A stretch of DNA of 7,833 nt from Rhodocyclaceae bacterium. GTDB lineage: Bacteria > Pseudomonadota > Gammaproteobacteria > Burkholderiales > Rhodocyclaceae. The stretch is from contig JANYAW010000311.1 of assembly GCA_025361105.1 (NCBI GenBank), positions 1-7,833 on the forward strand, given 5' to 3'. A program made the position numbers and the translations under genes. The notes beneath the pieces were generated by a model. It made no database searches. It was not told where the DNA came from and worked only from the letters and a program-made list of their open reading frames with translations. This document shows, in pieces, positions 1 through 6,299 of the stretch (position 1 is its first letter; every line of letters begins with the position of its first letter).

Positions 1-167
1 GGACGCACATCGATATCCCATGCCGCAATTTCGGCCGTGGTTGCAGCGCGGCCAATGCCAGGAAATTTGTCTGCGGCAACGGCGTGGAGCGCGGCTGACA
101 GCAGTAATATCGCAAAACCCCATCCCCACCCTAGCCCTCCCCTTGAAGGGGAGGGAAGCATTCGCAT
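1..167 (-). CDS. soxD: SoxD, cytochrome c subunit of sulfane dehydrogenase (N-terminal part only)
   Basis: Start of a minus-strand gene that runs off the left edge; 55 complete codons are visible. SoxD is the c-type cytochrome partner of SoxC; in the periplasm it takes electrons from oxidation of the sulfane sulfur bound to SoxYZ. The mature N-terminus, GIGRAATTAEIAAWDIDVRP (residues about 37-56), matches what I recall of SoxD proteins, and the gene directly follows soxC, as usual. The heme CXXCH motif would lie outside the window. Residues 1-32 form a Sec signal peptide: MRMLPSPSRGG, a Gly/Trp-rich then Leu-rich core, and a likely cut after HAVAA. The start is the ATG at 167, four bases after the soxC stop; the ATG at 161 is an alternative. 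Neither has a good Shine-Dalgarno sequence, so coupling to soxC translation is likely. Oddly, codons for about residues 4-18 are a palindromic GC-rich repeat. No ATG, GTG or TTG lies in frame between the repeat and the mature domain. Confidence 0.82.
   Translation of the reverse strand, partial: MRMLPSPSRGGLGWGWGFAILLLSAALHAVAADKFPGIGRAATTAEIAAWDIDVR
118..157. repeat. GC-rich palindromic repeat element inside the soxD leader codons
   Basis: Positions 135-155 are a perfect inverted repeat: arms CCCTCCCCTT and AAGGGGAGGG around one central base. It is flanked on the plus-strand left by C-rich runs at 118-121, 124-127 and 129-131. The whole resembles dispersed intergenic repeats of many proteobacteria, whose spurious translation reads like HPHPSPPLEGEG; that reading occurs here on the plus strand. 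Only one copy lies in this window, so the repeat assignment rests on recognition, not on multiple copies. On the minus strand it is read in frame as LPSPSRGGLGWGWG of the SoxD signal peptide. Confidence 0.65.
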
Positions 168-171
168 CGTG

Positions 172-1515
172 TCAGCCGACTTGAACATTGCTAACCTCGC
201 CATTGCCGCCGACTTGCCACGACTGAATCGCGTTGTTGTGATAAATCGAGCGCGAACCGCGAACCGCGCGCAGGGCGCGAATCGGCGGCTGTACATAGCC
301 GGTTTCGTCTATCGCACGCGATTGCAAAATCGCCGGCGTGCCGTCCCACACCCAATCGATATTGAAGCGCGTTACGGCTTTGGAAAGCACTGGTGATTCA
401 AGCCGCGCGGTGTGCCATTGATTGCCACCATCAAACGACACATCAACGCGTTTGATTTTGCCGCGCCCTGACCAGGCCATGCCGCTGACATTGTAAAAAC
501 CCGTCGCGTGCAATTGCTGTCCGCCAGACGGCGTAGTGATGACCGATTTGCATTCCTGTATCGAAGTGTATTGCCGATGCATGCCATCCGGCATTAAATC
601 GATGTAATGCACCGCCTCGTCTTTCGATGCATAGGGCATATCCCCGACTTCGATCCGGCGTAGCCATTTGACCCAACTTACGCCTTGCACACCGGGCACT
701 ACCAAGCGTAATGGATAGCCATTCTCGGGCCGCAACATTTCGCCATTCATCGCCCACGCTACGAACACATCATCGAGCGCGTTGTCCAACGGAATCGTGC
801 GCGTCATGCCTGAACCGTCACCACCTTCGGCCAACACATATTTACCGCGTTTCAAGTCTGCGCCGCACTCATCGAGCAAGGTGGATAAACGCACCCCCGT
901 AAATTCGCAGCACGACAACATGCCATGGGTATATTGCACTGTCGGCACCGCGACGTTGCCCCATTCCAGCCCGGTATTCGCGCCGCATTCGATGAAGTGA
1001 ATGCGCGACACAGAGGGCAGGCGCAGCAAATCATCCATCGTAAAAACCTTCGGCTGCTTGACCAGTCCGTTAATCATCAAGCGATGCTGCGTCGGATCAA
1101 TATCAACCCAGCCTTGATGATGGCGCTCAAAATGCAAACCGTTCGGCGTAATGATGCCGAACAATCCTTGCAAGGGAGTAAAGGCTACCGAGGCCGCCGA
1201 GACCCGCGTCAGCCCCGGTGATTCGCGCCGCTGCAAATTGGCCTCGAACGCCGACGGCAGACCATAGGGTGTCGCCGCGACCGGCTTGCCCAGCGCGGTT
1301 TGCCAGGGTTGTTTTTCGAGTATGACTGATTCGCCCTCGGCGGCCCTGGCCTGGCTACTCAAACCCGCACTGCCGAGCATCGCGGCGGCAAAACTGGAAC
1401 GCAAAAAATTCCGTCTGGCATCGTCAAACCCGTGAGCAGTCACTGCCGCAATCAGTTCAGGCGGAATGAATCCTTCAGGTGCTGTGATAAGCCGGCCCGG
1501 TCTCTGTTGAGTCAT
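172..1515 (-). CDS. soxC: SoxC, molybdopterin subunit of sulfane dehydrogenase
   Basis: A complete 447-residue protein of the sulfite oxidase family, SoxC branch. With SoxD it forms the periplasmic SoxCD complex, which oxidises the sulfane sulfur of the SoxY cysteine persulfide and allows complete thiosulfate oxidation without leaving sulfur globules. Visible signs: a twin-arginine signal (RRNFLR, residues 34-39, then an Ala-rich core to about 59) for folded, cofactor-loaded export; the molybdenum-binding domain at about 110-300 with the ligand cysteine C177 in FIECGANTG; the conserved MNGEMLRPENGYPLRLVVPG segment (256-275) and WVKWLRRIEVGD (281-292); and a C-terminal Mo-cofactor dimerisation domain at about 320-440. 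Length fits the family. The ATG at 1515 is the only ATG, GTG or TTG start before an in-frame upstream stop, yet no Shine-Dalgarno sequence precedes it; a small leader ORF overlaps it by ATGA. soxD follows after four bases. SorA-type sulfite dehydrogenase is less likely, given the SoxD neighbour. Confidence 0.94.
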   Translation of the reverse strand: MTQQRPGRLITAPEGFIPPELIAAVTAHGFDDARRNFLRSSFAAAMLGSAGLSSQARAAEGESVILEKQPWQTALGKPVAATPYGLPSAFEANLQRRESPGLTRVSAASVAFTPLQGLFGIITPNGLHFERHHQGWVDIDPTQHRLMINGLVKQPKVFTMDDLLRLPSVSRIHFIECGANTGLEWGNVAVPTVQYTHGMLSCCEFTGVRLSTLLDECGADLKRGKYVLAEGGDGSGMTRTIPLDNALDDVFVAWAMNGEMLRPENGYPLRLVVPGVQGVSWVKWLRRIEVGDMPYASKDEAVHYIDLMPDGMHRQYTSIQECKSVITTPSGGQQLHATGFYNVSGMAWSGRGKIKRVDVSFDGGNQWHTARLESPVLSKAVTRFNIDWVWDGTPAILQSRAIDETGYVQPPIRALRAVRGSRSIYHNNAIQSWQVGGNGEVSNVQVG

Positions 1516-1553
1516 TGTTGCTTGAGCATCTTGGTAGGCAATTTTGCTGACAT
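1512..1553 (-). CDS. Possible 13-residue leader ORF upstream of soxC
   Basis: A tiny minus-strand ORF reads MSAKLPTKMLKQQ and ends in a TGA that overlaps the soxC start as ATGA. It has a good Shine-Dalgarno sequence (GAGGAG, about nine bases before its ATG), whereas soxC has none close to its own start. This arrangement would let ribosomes load on the leader and restart at soxC. No known peptide is recognised, and no regulatory codon run (such as Cys or Trp repeats) is present. It may be only a loading site for soxC rather than a functional peptide, and chance is possible. Confidence 0.4.
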   Translation of the reverse strand: MSAKLPTKMLKQQ

Positions 1554-1783
1554 GAACCAGATCTCCTCATCGTCAAAGATTGCCAAACCAGCTTAACAGA
1601 CAGTCACCGAAAATGCACACGCGAATACTTATTGCACTGTCGCCTGCAAGAACTTATGCTTGCGGCCTAACCCGGCAATGTAGGCGCTAGCAATTGAGGA
1701 TACGATTATTGCAATAAGCTTTGGCTAGCCTGTCAGCCGGAGTCATTGAGCTGTTTTTTTGATCATCGATTTCATTTCGGATC
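1516..1783. other. Divergent intergenic region between soxC and the GGDEF/EAL gene
   Basis: This 268-base gap should hold the promoters of both flanking genes. It contains the leader ORF and Shine-Dalgarno sequence of soxC (to about 1567), a GCAAG/CTTGC hairpin with an eight-base loop (1646-1663), a palindrome (1706-1717) and two GCTAGC words (1686-1691, 1724-1729). I could not find a -35/-10 pair good enough to call on either strand, and there is no hairpin plus T-run terminator; the T-run at 1754-1760 lacks a stem. Confidence 0.6.
1706..1717. promoter_or_regulatory. 12-base palindrome TTATTGCAATAA, possible operator
   Basis: A perfect 12-base AT-rich palindrome lies in the divergent intergenic region, and its left eight bases, TTATTGCA, recur at 1629-1636. 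A dimeric repressor or activator of soxCD or of the c-di-GMP gene could bind here. A palindrome of this length is expected about twice by chance in a window this size, so only its position and the repeated half give it weight. I cannot assign it to a known regulator. Confidence 0.25.
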
Positions 1784-1789
1784 TTGAAC

Positions 1790-4459
1790 ATGACGGAAAC
1801 TGTCACACAGGAACGTCTGGTCGACACCAAGCTGCTTTATGCGGCCTATCGCCGCAAGCCGCTCAATATCTTTCTGACCACTACCTGCACCGTTGTCGTC
1901 GGTGTTGTGTTGTGGGAGATATTTCCGGTTACGGCGATCGGCGTATGGATGGCGGCCATGCTGCTGTGTCAAATTCTGGGTTGGATTGAATGTGTTGCAT
2001 TCCAGCGTGCCAAGCCTGGCCCGGCAGAAATTGGGCGCTGGCAGTGGGCATTCCTGGCTCAATCTGCCGCGAGTGGCGCTGCTTGGTCAGTCGGTCCCAC
2101 TTGGCTAATCAGCCAAAGTGCAGGCGCAGAGTCTGCTTTTTTTGTCGGCGCACTGATGAGTGTTGCTACGGTGGCAATGGTCTCGGTATCCGAACAACGA
2201 ACAGCAATGACAGCAATGATCGTCACCACTTTTCTGCCGCCAATGTTGGCTTTTTGGAGCACCGGTGGGGCGGTCGAGCAGAGAATAGCTTTGGTGTTGT
2301 TTTGTGGCATGTCGGCATCCATCGCTGTCGGTTTTTTCTTTAGCGCTTCAATGCGCAAACTGGTCGAAGGACAGATTCGCACCGACAGCATTCTCAACTC
2401 AGCGCTGGGCGCGGTGATTGCAATAGACCAGCGCGGGCTGATAAATCGCTGGAGCCATCATGCCGAAGTAGTTTTCGGTTGGATGCGCGAGGAAATTGTC
2501 GGCATGTCATTCGAGGTGACCATCATTCCAGCGCAACGTATAGCGGTAGGTTTGCGAACGGTAGGCCAATCGCTAGTCGCCGGGGATATGGAAATTCTCA
2601 ACCGGAAACTCGAATTGGTCGCCGTACGTAAAGATGGCACGGAATTTCCGATTGAACTCGTACTCACCACACACAAAGTGACAGGTGGATATGAGTTCAC
2701 TGCATTTATCGCCGACATCAGTGAACGTAAGCAGGCGGCAGCAGCAGTAGCGGAAAGCGAAAAACGCTTCCGCAGCTTGTTTGAGTGGGTGCCCGATGCC
2801 CTGGTCGTCCATCGGGAAGGCATCGTGCTGTACGCCAATGTCGCGGCTGTCACAATGTTTGGCGCAGAAAGCCCACAAGCTGTGGTGGGTGAAAAGATCA
2901 CCGATTGGGTACATCCGGATTTCCAACAAGCCGCCAGTGAGCGTGTAGGGAGCCTCAACACACCAGGAGCGACCGCGCCGCGTCAGTGGCGGAAAATTTT
3001 GCGTGCTGACGGCACGGCGTTTGATGCTGAAATTGAGGCCATCGCAATTGCTTTTGACAACTACCCGGCGATCCTTGCGTCGATTCATGACATCACCGAA
3101 CGCAAACGGGTGCAAGAGGAAATCCGGAATCTGGCGTATCAGGATGCGCTGACGAAACTACCGAACCGTCGTCTCTTAGTCGATCGACTCAAGCATGCAG
3201 TGTCGTCGAGTACCCGTACTGATCGTTACACCGCCTTGATATTTATTGATTTGGATAAATTCAAGGCGATCAATGACGAACACGGTCACGATGTCGGCGA
3301 CTTGCTATTACAGGAAGTTGCACAAAGATTGAATGTCTGCGTACGCGATGCAGATACGGTCGCACGTCTGGGGGGTGACGAATTTATTGTGATGCTCGAA
3401 GCGCTCAGCGAAAAAACCGGCGAGGCTGGTGCGCAAGCCAAAGTGATCGGCAAGAAAATTCTGGCTGCCCTAAACGCTCCCTATCAGTTCCACAGTGTCA
3501 CGCACCGCTGCTCAGCGAGCATAGGCGTGACGCTGTTTACCAATTTTGGTGGCACTGCCGATGAGCTGCTGAAGCGCGCTGATTTGGCCATGTATCAGGC
3601 CAAGGCCGCTGGTCGCAACACGCTGAGTTTCTTCGACCCGGGTTTACAGGCTGAGCTAGCGCGTCGACTGGTGTTGGAGGCCGAACTGCGCAATGCAGTC
3701 GATGGAGAACAGTTTGTCCTCTACTATCAGGCGCAGGTCACGGAAAATTCTCGCATCACCGGTGTCGAGGCATTGGTGCGTTGGAGTCATCCGCAGCGTG
3801 GCATCGTCTTACCGGCCGAGTTTATTGCCGTCGCCGAGGAGACCGGATTGGTCGTGCCTTTAGGTCGCTGGGTTTTGCACACCGCCTGCACGCAACTCGG
3901 CGCATGGGCGAGGCGCGCTGAAATGGCACAGCTCACCATCGCGGTAAATGTCAGCGCCAGCCAACTCAGACTGCCAGGTTTTGTCGATGAAGTTTTGGCG
4001 ATGCTGCGCTCCACCGGTGCCAACCCACGCCGCCTAAAGCTGGAACTCACCGAAAGCCAATTGGTCTACGACATCGACGATGTGGTGACCAAAATGACGC
4101 AACTCAAAGCCGCAGGCGTAGGCTTCTCACTCGATGATTTTGGCACCGGCTATTCGTCCCTGGCTTATCTGAAACGGCTACCATTGGATGAACTAAAAAT
4201 CGACCAAGGATTCGTCAGACATATCCTCAGCGATGCGATTGACGCCGCTATCGCGACGATGGTGGTAGCGCTGGCCAAGAGCCTGGGATTGCGCGTGATT
4301 GCAGAAGGCGTAGAAACCGAGGCGCAGCACCAGCACCTCACGCAACTGAACTGCAATGCCTTTCAAGGTTTCTTGTTTAGCCATCCACTCACACTGGAAG
4401 AATTCGAGAAATTCGCCGCGCGAAAAATTCAGGAAATTTCCGCCCACACCGGCGCATGA
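1790..4459 (+). CDS. Membrane PAS-PAS-GGDEF-EAL protein (c-di-GMP synthase/phosphodiesterase)
   Basis: An 889-residue protein (891 if the TTG at 1784 is the start; numbering below counts from that TTG). The domains in order are an N-terminal membrane region with about six hydrophobic segments (27-190), which I cannot assign to a named sensor family; PAS 1 (about 200-316, ending DISERK); PAS 2 (about 325-442, ending DITERK); GGDEF (about 450-615); and EAL (about 632-880). The cyclase signature GGDEF is intact at 530-534, with an inhibitory RxxD site (R521, D524) five residues before it. The phosphodiesterase residues also look complete: E662 in EALVRW, N722, E755, D784-D785 in DDFGTGYSS, K805 in LKIDQGF, E841 and Q861. 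It could therefore make or degrade cyclic di-GMP in response to a membrane, redox or ligand signal. The ATG at 1790 is preferred; GGAT lies seven bases upstream, a weak ribosome site. It is divergent from soxC and overlaps the exonuclease gene by 31 bases at its 3' end. Confidence 0.93.
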   Translation: MTETVTQERLVDTKLLYAAYRRKPLNIFLTTTCTVVVGVVLWEIFPVTAIGVWMAAMLLCQILGWIECVAFQRAKPGPAEIGRWQWAFLAQSAASGAAWSVGPTWLISQSAGAESAFFVGALMSVATVAMVSVSEQRTAMTAMIVTTFLPPMLAFWSTGGAVEQRIALVLFCGMSASIAVGFFFSASMRKLVEGQIRTDSILNSALGAVIAIDQRGLINRWSHHAEVVFGWMREEIVGMSFEVTIIPAQRIAVGLRTVGQSLVAGDMEILNRKLELVAVRKDGTEFPIELVLTTHKVTGGYEFTAFIADISERKQAAAAVAESEKRFRSLFEWVPDALVVHREGIVLYANVAAVTMFGAESPQAVVGEKITDWVHPDFQQAASERVGSLNTPGATAPRQWRKILRADGTAFDAEIEAIAIAFDNYPAILASIHDITERKRVQEEIRNLAYQDALTKLPNRRLLVDRLKHAVSSSTRTDRYTALIFIDLDKFKAINDEHGHDVGDLLLQEVAQRLNVCVRDADTVARLGGDEFIVMLEALSEKTGEAGAQAKVIGKKILAALNAPYQFHSVTHRCSASIGVTLFTNFGGTADELLKRADLAMYQAKAAGRNTLSFFDPGLQAELARRLVLEAELRNAVDGEQFVLYYQAQVTENSRITGVEALVRWSHPQRGIVLPAEFIAVAEETGLVVPLGRWVLHTACTQLGAWARRAEMAQLTIAVNVSASQLRLPGFVDEVLAMLRSTGANPRRLKLELTESQLVYDIDDVVTKMTQLKAAGVGFSLDDFGTGYSSLAYLKRLPLDELKIDQGFVRHILSDAIDAAIATMVVALAKSLGLRVIAEGVETEAQHQHLTQLNCNAFQGFLFSHPLTLEEFEKFAARKIQEISAHTGA

Positions 4460-5193
4460 TCCGACGGCCGTTCGAGCTTGCGCGGCGCTTTGTCGACGGC
4501 ACAGGTCGTACATTTCTCCGCCAACGATTTGCTCAACAAAATGTGGTCAATCCGCATGCCTTTGTTCAGCCGAAAACCCATCATCCGATAATCCCACCAC
4601 GAATAAATCTTCGGCGGCTGCTCGAACAAACGGAATGCATCGCTCAAGCCCAAATCGAGCAAACCCTGAAACGCCGCGCGCTCCGCGTCACTGCATAAAA
4701 TTTGATCTTTCCACACTACCGGATCATGCACATCCCTATCATCCGGCGCGATGTTGAAATCGCCCAGCAACGCAAGCTTGGCGTGCGCCGCCATCTCGCC
4801 GTGCAACCATTCAGTGAGCGCCGCAAACCAACTTAATTTATAGGCGTATTTCTCCGAGCCGACTTCCTGCCCATTGGGCATATAGCCGCAAATCAATCGC
4901 ACATCGTCTATCGTCACCGCCACGATGCGTTTTTGGTGATCGGCGAAATTCGGAATATCAAAATGCACATCACGCAATTCGTGCCGCGCCAACCAGGCCA
5001 CGCCGTTGTATGTCTTCTGACCGTTATGCACTGCGCGATAACCCGCCGCCTCAATTTCGACATACGGAAAAACCTTGTCCTCCATTTTGGTTTCCTGCAA
5101 GCACAAGGCATCCGGCTGCGCGCTGACCAACCAGTCCAGCACATGCGGCAAACGCACCTTAAGACTATTCACATTCCATGTGGCAATTTTCAT
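4429..5193 (-). CDS. xthA: Exodeoxyribonuclease III family nuclease (AP endonuclease)
   Basis: A 254-residue protein of the exonuclease III/endonuclease-exonuclease-phosphatase family, which cuts DNA 5' of abasic sites and trims 3' ends in base excision repair in the cytoplasm. All the usual active-site residues are visible: N7 in TWNVNS, E34 in LQETKMED, Y104 in CGYMPNG, D145 and N147 in GDFNIAPDD, D216 in RIDHIL, and the terminal D245-H246 in SDHAPV. Length is normal. The ATG at 5193 starts the conserved MKIATWNVNS; AGGAG lies 11 bases upstream, slightly far. The 3' end overlaps the converging GGDEF/EAL gene by 31 bases. It shares a 95-base divergent region with the CBS gene. The family assignment is firm; the symbol could equally be exoA in some genomes. 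Confidence 0.95.
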   Translation of the reverse strand: MKIATWNVNSLKVRLPHVLDWLVSAQPDALCLQETKMEDKVFPYVEIEAAGYRAVHNGQKTYNGVAWLARHELRDVHFDIPNFADHQKRIVAVTIDDVRLICGYMPNGQEVGSEKYAYKLSWFAALTEWLHGEMAAHAKLALLGDFNIAPDDRDVHDPVVWKDQILCSDAERAAFQGLLDLGLSDAFRLFEQPPKIYSWWDYRMMGFRLNKGMRIDHILLSKSLAEKCTTCAVDKAPRKLERPSDHAPVWAEIS

Positions 5194-5248
5194 TTTGGGT
5201 TCATCTCCTAAGCGTCTACTTTGCCACAGAGATTTTCACAAATCCCGG

Positions 5249-5281
5249 TGCTACACTGAAATCCGTTTCCTCGGATTGGAG
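5249..5281 (+). promoter_or_regulatory. Possible extended -10 promoter and inverted repeat before the CBS gene
   Basis: TGCTACACT (5249-5257) fits an extended -10 element (TG, one base, then TACACT, four of six matches to TATAAT), giving a start near 5264 and a short leader. No good -35 is visible. Overlapping the expected start is the inverted repeat AATCCG (5260-5265) / CGGATT (5272-5277) with a six-base spacer, which abuts the Shine-Dalgarno GGAG (5278-5281). The repeat could be an operator or, if transcription starts earlier, a hairpin covering the ribosome site. Confidence 0.35.
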
Positions 5282-5288
5282 TGCCAAC

Positions 5289-5882
5289 ATGTCAAATGTC
5301 ACGTTCAAACCCATACCTACCAAGCGGCTTTCGTTTGGTGCCGATCTCGTTCACCCCGACGAACCGCGCCCGGTCTCGATCGATGCGCCAGCACTCGAAG
5401 TGATGACTGATTTTCACAATATCGAGGTGGTCACGATTCCTCCCGATGCGAGCCTGATTGTGGCCAACGAAACCATGAGTGCCCGCCATGTGCGCTTGCT
5501 GTTGGTGGTCAATGCCAATGAGCAATTGCTTGGGCTGATTACCGCGCGCGATACGCTGGGTGAGCGGCCTTTGCAGCTATTGGCGCAGCGTGGTGGCGCG
5601 TTTAACGATTTGATTGTGGCCGATTTGATGCGTAGCGTCGATGTGATGGATGTGATCGATTTGCGCGATGCGATGCATGCCAGTGTGGGTGATGTGGTGG
5701 CGACCTTGAAGGCGCTCGGGCGGCAACATTTGCTGGTCGGGTCGCTGGAATCCGGCAACCCCCATTACCGCGTGCGTGGGCTGTTTTCGGCGACACAAAT
5801 TGGCCGTCAGTTGGGCGTTGCGGTGCAGACCTTTGAAGTCGCCAGCACCTTCGCCGAGATTGAGGCGGCGCTGGTGCGCTGA
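5289..5882 (+). CDS. CBS-domain pair protein
   Basis: A 197-residue soluble protein with two CBS motifs, which usually bind adenine nucleotides and act as regulatory sensors. The first spans about residues 37-92 (VMTDFHNIEVVTI ... LLLVVNANEQLLGLITARD), the second about 110-176 (VADLMRSVDVMDVI ... HLLVGS ... YRVRGLFSATQIGRQLG). No catalytic domain is fused to them, and residues 1-35 show no known motif. The ATG at 5289 is chosen because GGAG lies seven bases upstream; an in-frame extension to 5178 would run into the divergent exonuclease gene and lacks support. It is the first gene of a likely three-gene operon with the small membrane protein nine bases downstream. The bound ligand and the partner cannot be told from sequence. 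Confidence 0.85.
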   Translation: MSNVTFKPIPTKRLSFGADLVHPDEPRPVSIDAPALEVMTDFHNIEVVTIPPDASLIVANETMSARHVRLLLVVNANEQLLGLITARDTLGERPLQLLAQRGGAFNDLIVADLMRSVDVMDVIDLRDAMHASVGDVVATLKALGRQHLLVGSLESGNPHYRVRGLFSATQIGRQLGVAVQTFEVASTFAEIEAALVR

Positions 5883-5891
5883 TCGAATTCC

Positions 5892-6299
5892 GTGCTGCAA
5901 TCACTGAACAGTTTTTTCTTCGATTGGGTACTCACGGCAATTTCGCTGTGGGTTGCCAGTCATGTTTTTCGTGGCATCAAATTTAGTAGTAGCGGCGCGT
6001 TGATCGTCGCCGCACTGCTGCTTGGATTTGCCAATGCCCTCGTCAGGCCGGTGCTGATTTTTCTCACCCTGCCGCTGACCATTATTACTTTGGGCTTGTT
6101 CCTGCTGGTCATCAATGGATTGATGATTTTGCTAGTCGCCAAGCTGATGAATGGCTTCAAGGTCGACGGATTCTGGACCGCCGTTTTCGCCAGCATTTTT
6201 ATCTCGCTGCTGTCGATGGTGCTCGCCTCGGTACTTGGTGATGCCTTCGGCACGCCACCACCGCCGATGCTACCCAGCGGCGGCGGAACCTGGCTGTGA
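5892..6299 (+). CDS. Small YvlD/phage-holin-4-like membrane protein
   Basis: A 135-residue, very hydrophobic protein with about four membrane segments (roughly residues 8-25, 33-52, 55-82 and 93-116) and a short Pro/Gly-rich tail (PPPPMLPSGGG). The core NALVRPVLIFLTLPLTIITL followed by GLFLLVINGLMILLVAKL is the hallmark of the COG1950/Phage_holin_4_2 family. Despite the name, these are usually chromosomal inner-membrane proteins of unknown role, and no lysis genes lie nearby. The start is a GTG at 5892, nine bases after the CBS stop and with no clear Shine-Dalgarno sequence, so it probably depends on upstream translation. Its TGA stop overlaps the next gene's ATG by one base (TGATG), which suggests co-translation. 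Confidence 0.86.
   Translation: MLQSLNSFFFDWVLTAISLWVASHVFRGIKFSSSGALIVAALLLGFANALVRPVLIFLTLPLTIITLGLFLLVINGLMILLVAKLMNGFKVDGFWTAVFASIFISLLSMVLASVLGDAFGTPPPPMLPSGGGTWL

Noticed and set aside
37..396. Plus-strand 119-codon ORF containing PHPHPSPPLEGEG
   Set aside because: It is the spurious plus-strand reading of the palindromic repeat and then antisense to soxC; there is no ribosome site and no family resemblance.
1751..1760. T-run at 1754-1760 as an intrinsic terminator
   Set aside because: No GC-rich stem lies directly before it, and it sits upstream of a gene start with no gene ending there on the plus strand.
1784..1789. TTG at 1784 as the start of the GGDEF/EAL gene
   Set aside because: An ATG lies two codons later at 1790 with slightly better spacing to the weak GGAT site; the difference is only two residues.
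2458..3115. Long minus-strand ORFs (167 and 180 codons) inside the GGDEF/EAL gene
   Set aside because: They are antisense to conserved PAS-domain coding sequence and have no recognisable domains.
5190..5204. Four-codon ORF before xthA ending in ATGA, like the soxC leader
   Set aside because: Its ATG touches the AGGAG directly with no spacing, so ribosomes would more likely use the xthA ATG; the overlap is probably chance.
5213..5241. Minus-strand promoter for xthA (TTGTGA, 17 bases, TAGACG)
   Set aside because: The predicted transcription start would fall within the Shine-Dalgarno sequence of xthA, which makes it implausible.
5178..5288. Extended N-terminus of the CBS protein beginning at 5178
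   Set aside because: It would overlap the start of the divergent exonuclease gene and pass through the likely promoter; the ATG at 5289 has GGAG at good spacing.
5892..6299. Phage holin, and so a prophage lysis module
   Set aside because: The family name is historical; there are no endolysin, spanin or other phage genes nearby, and the gene is packed in a chromosomal operon.
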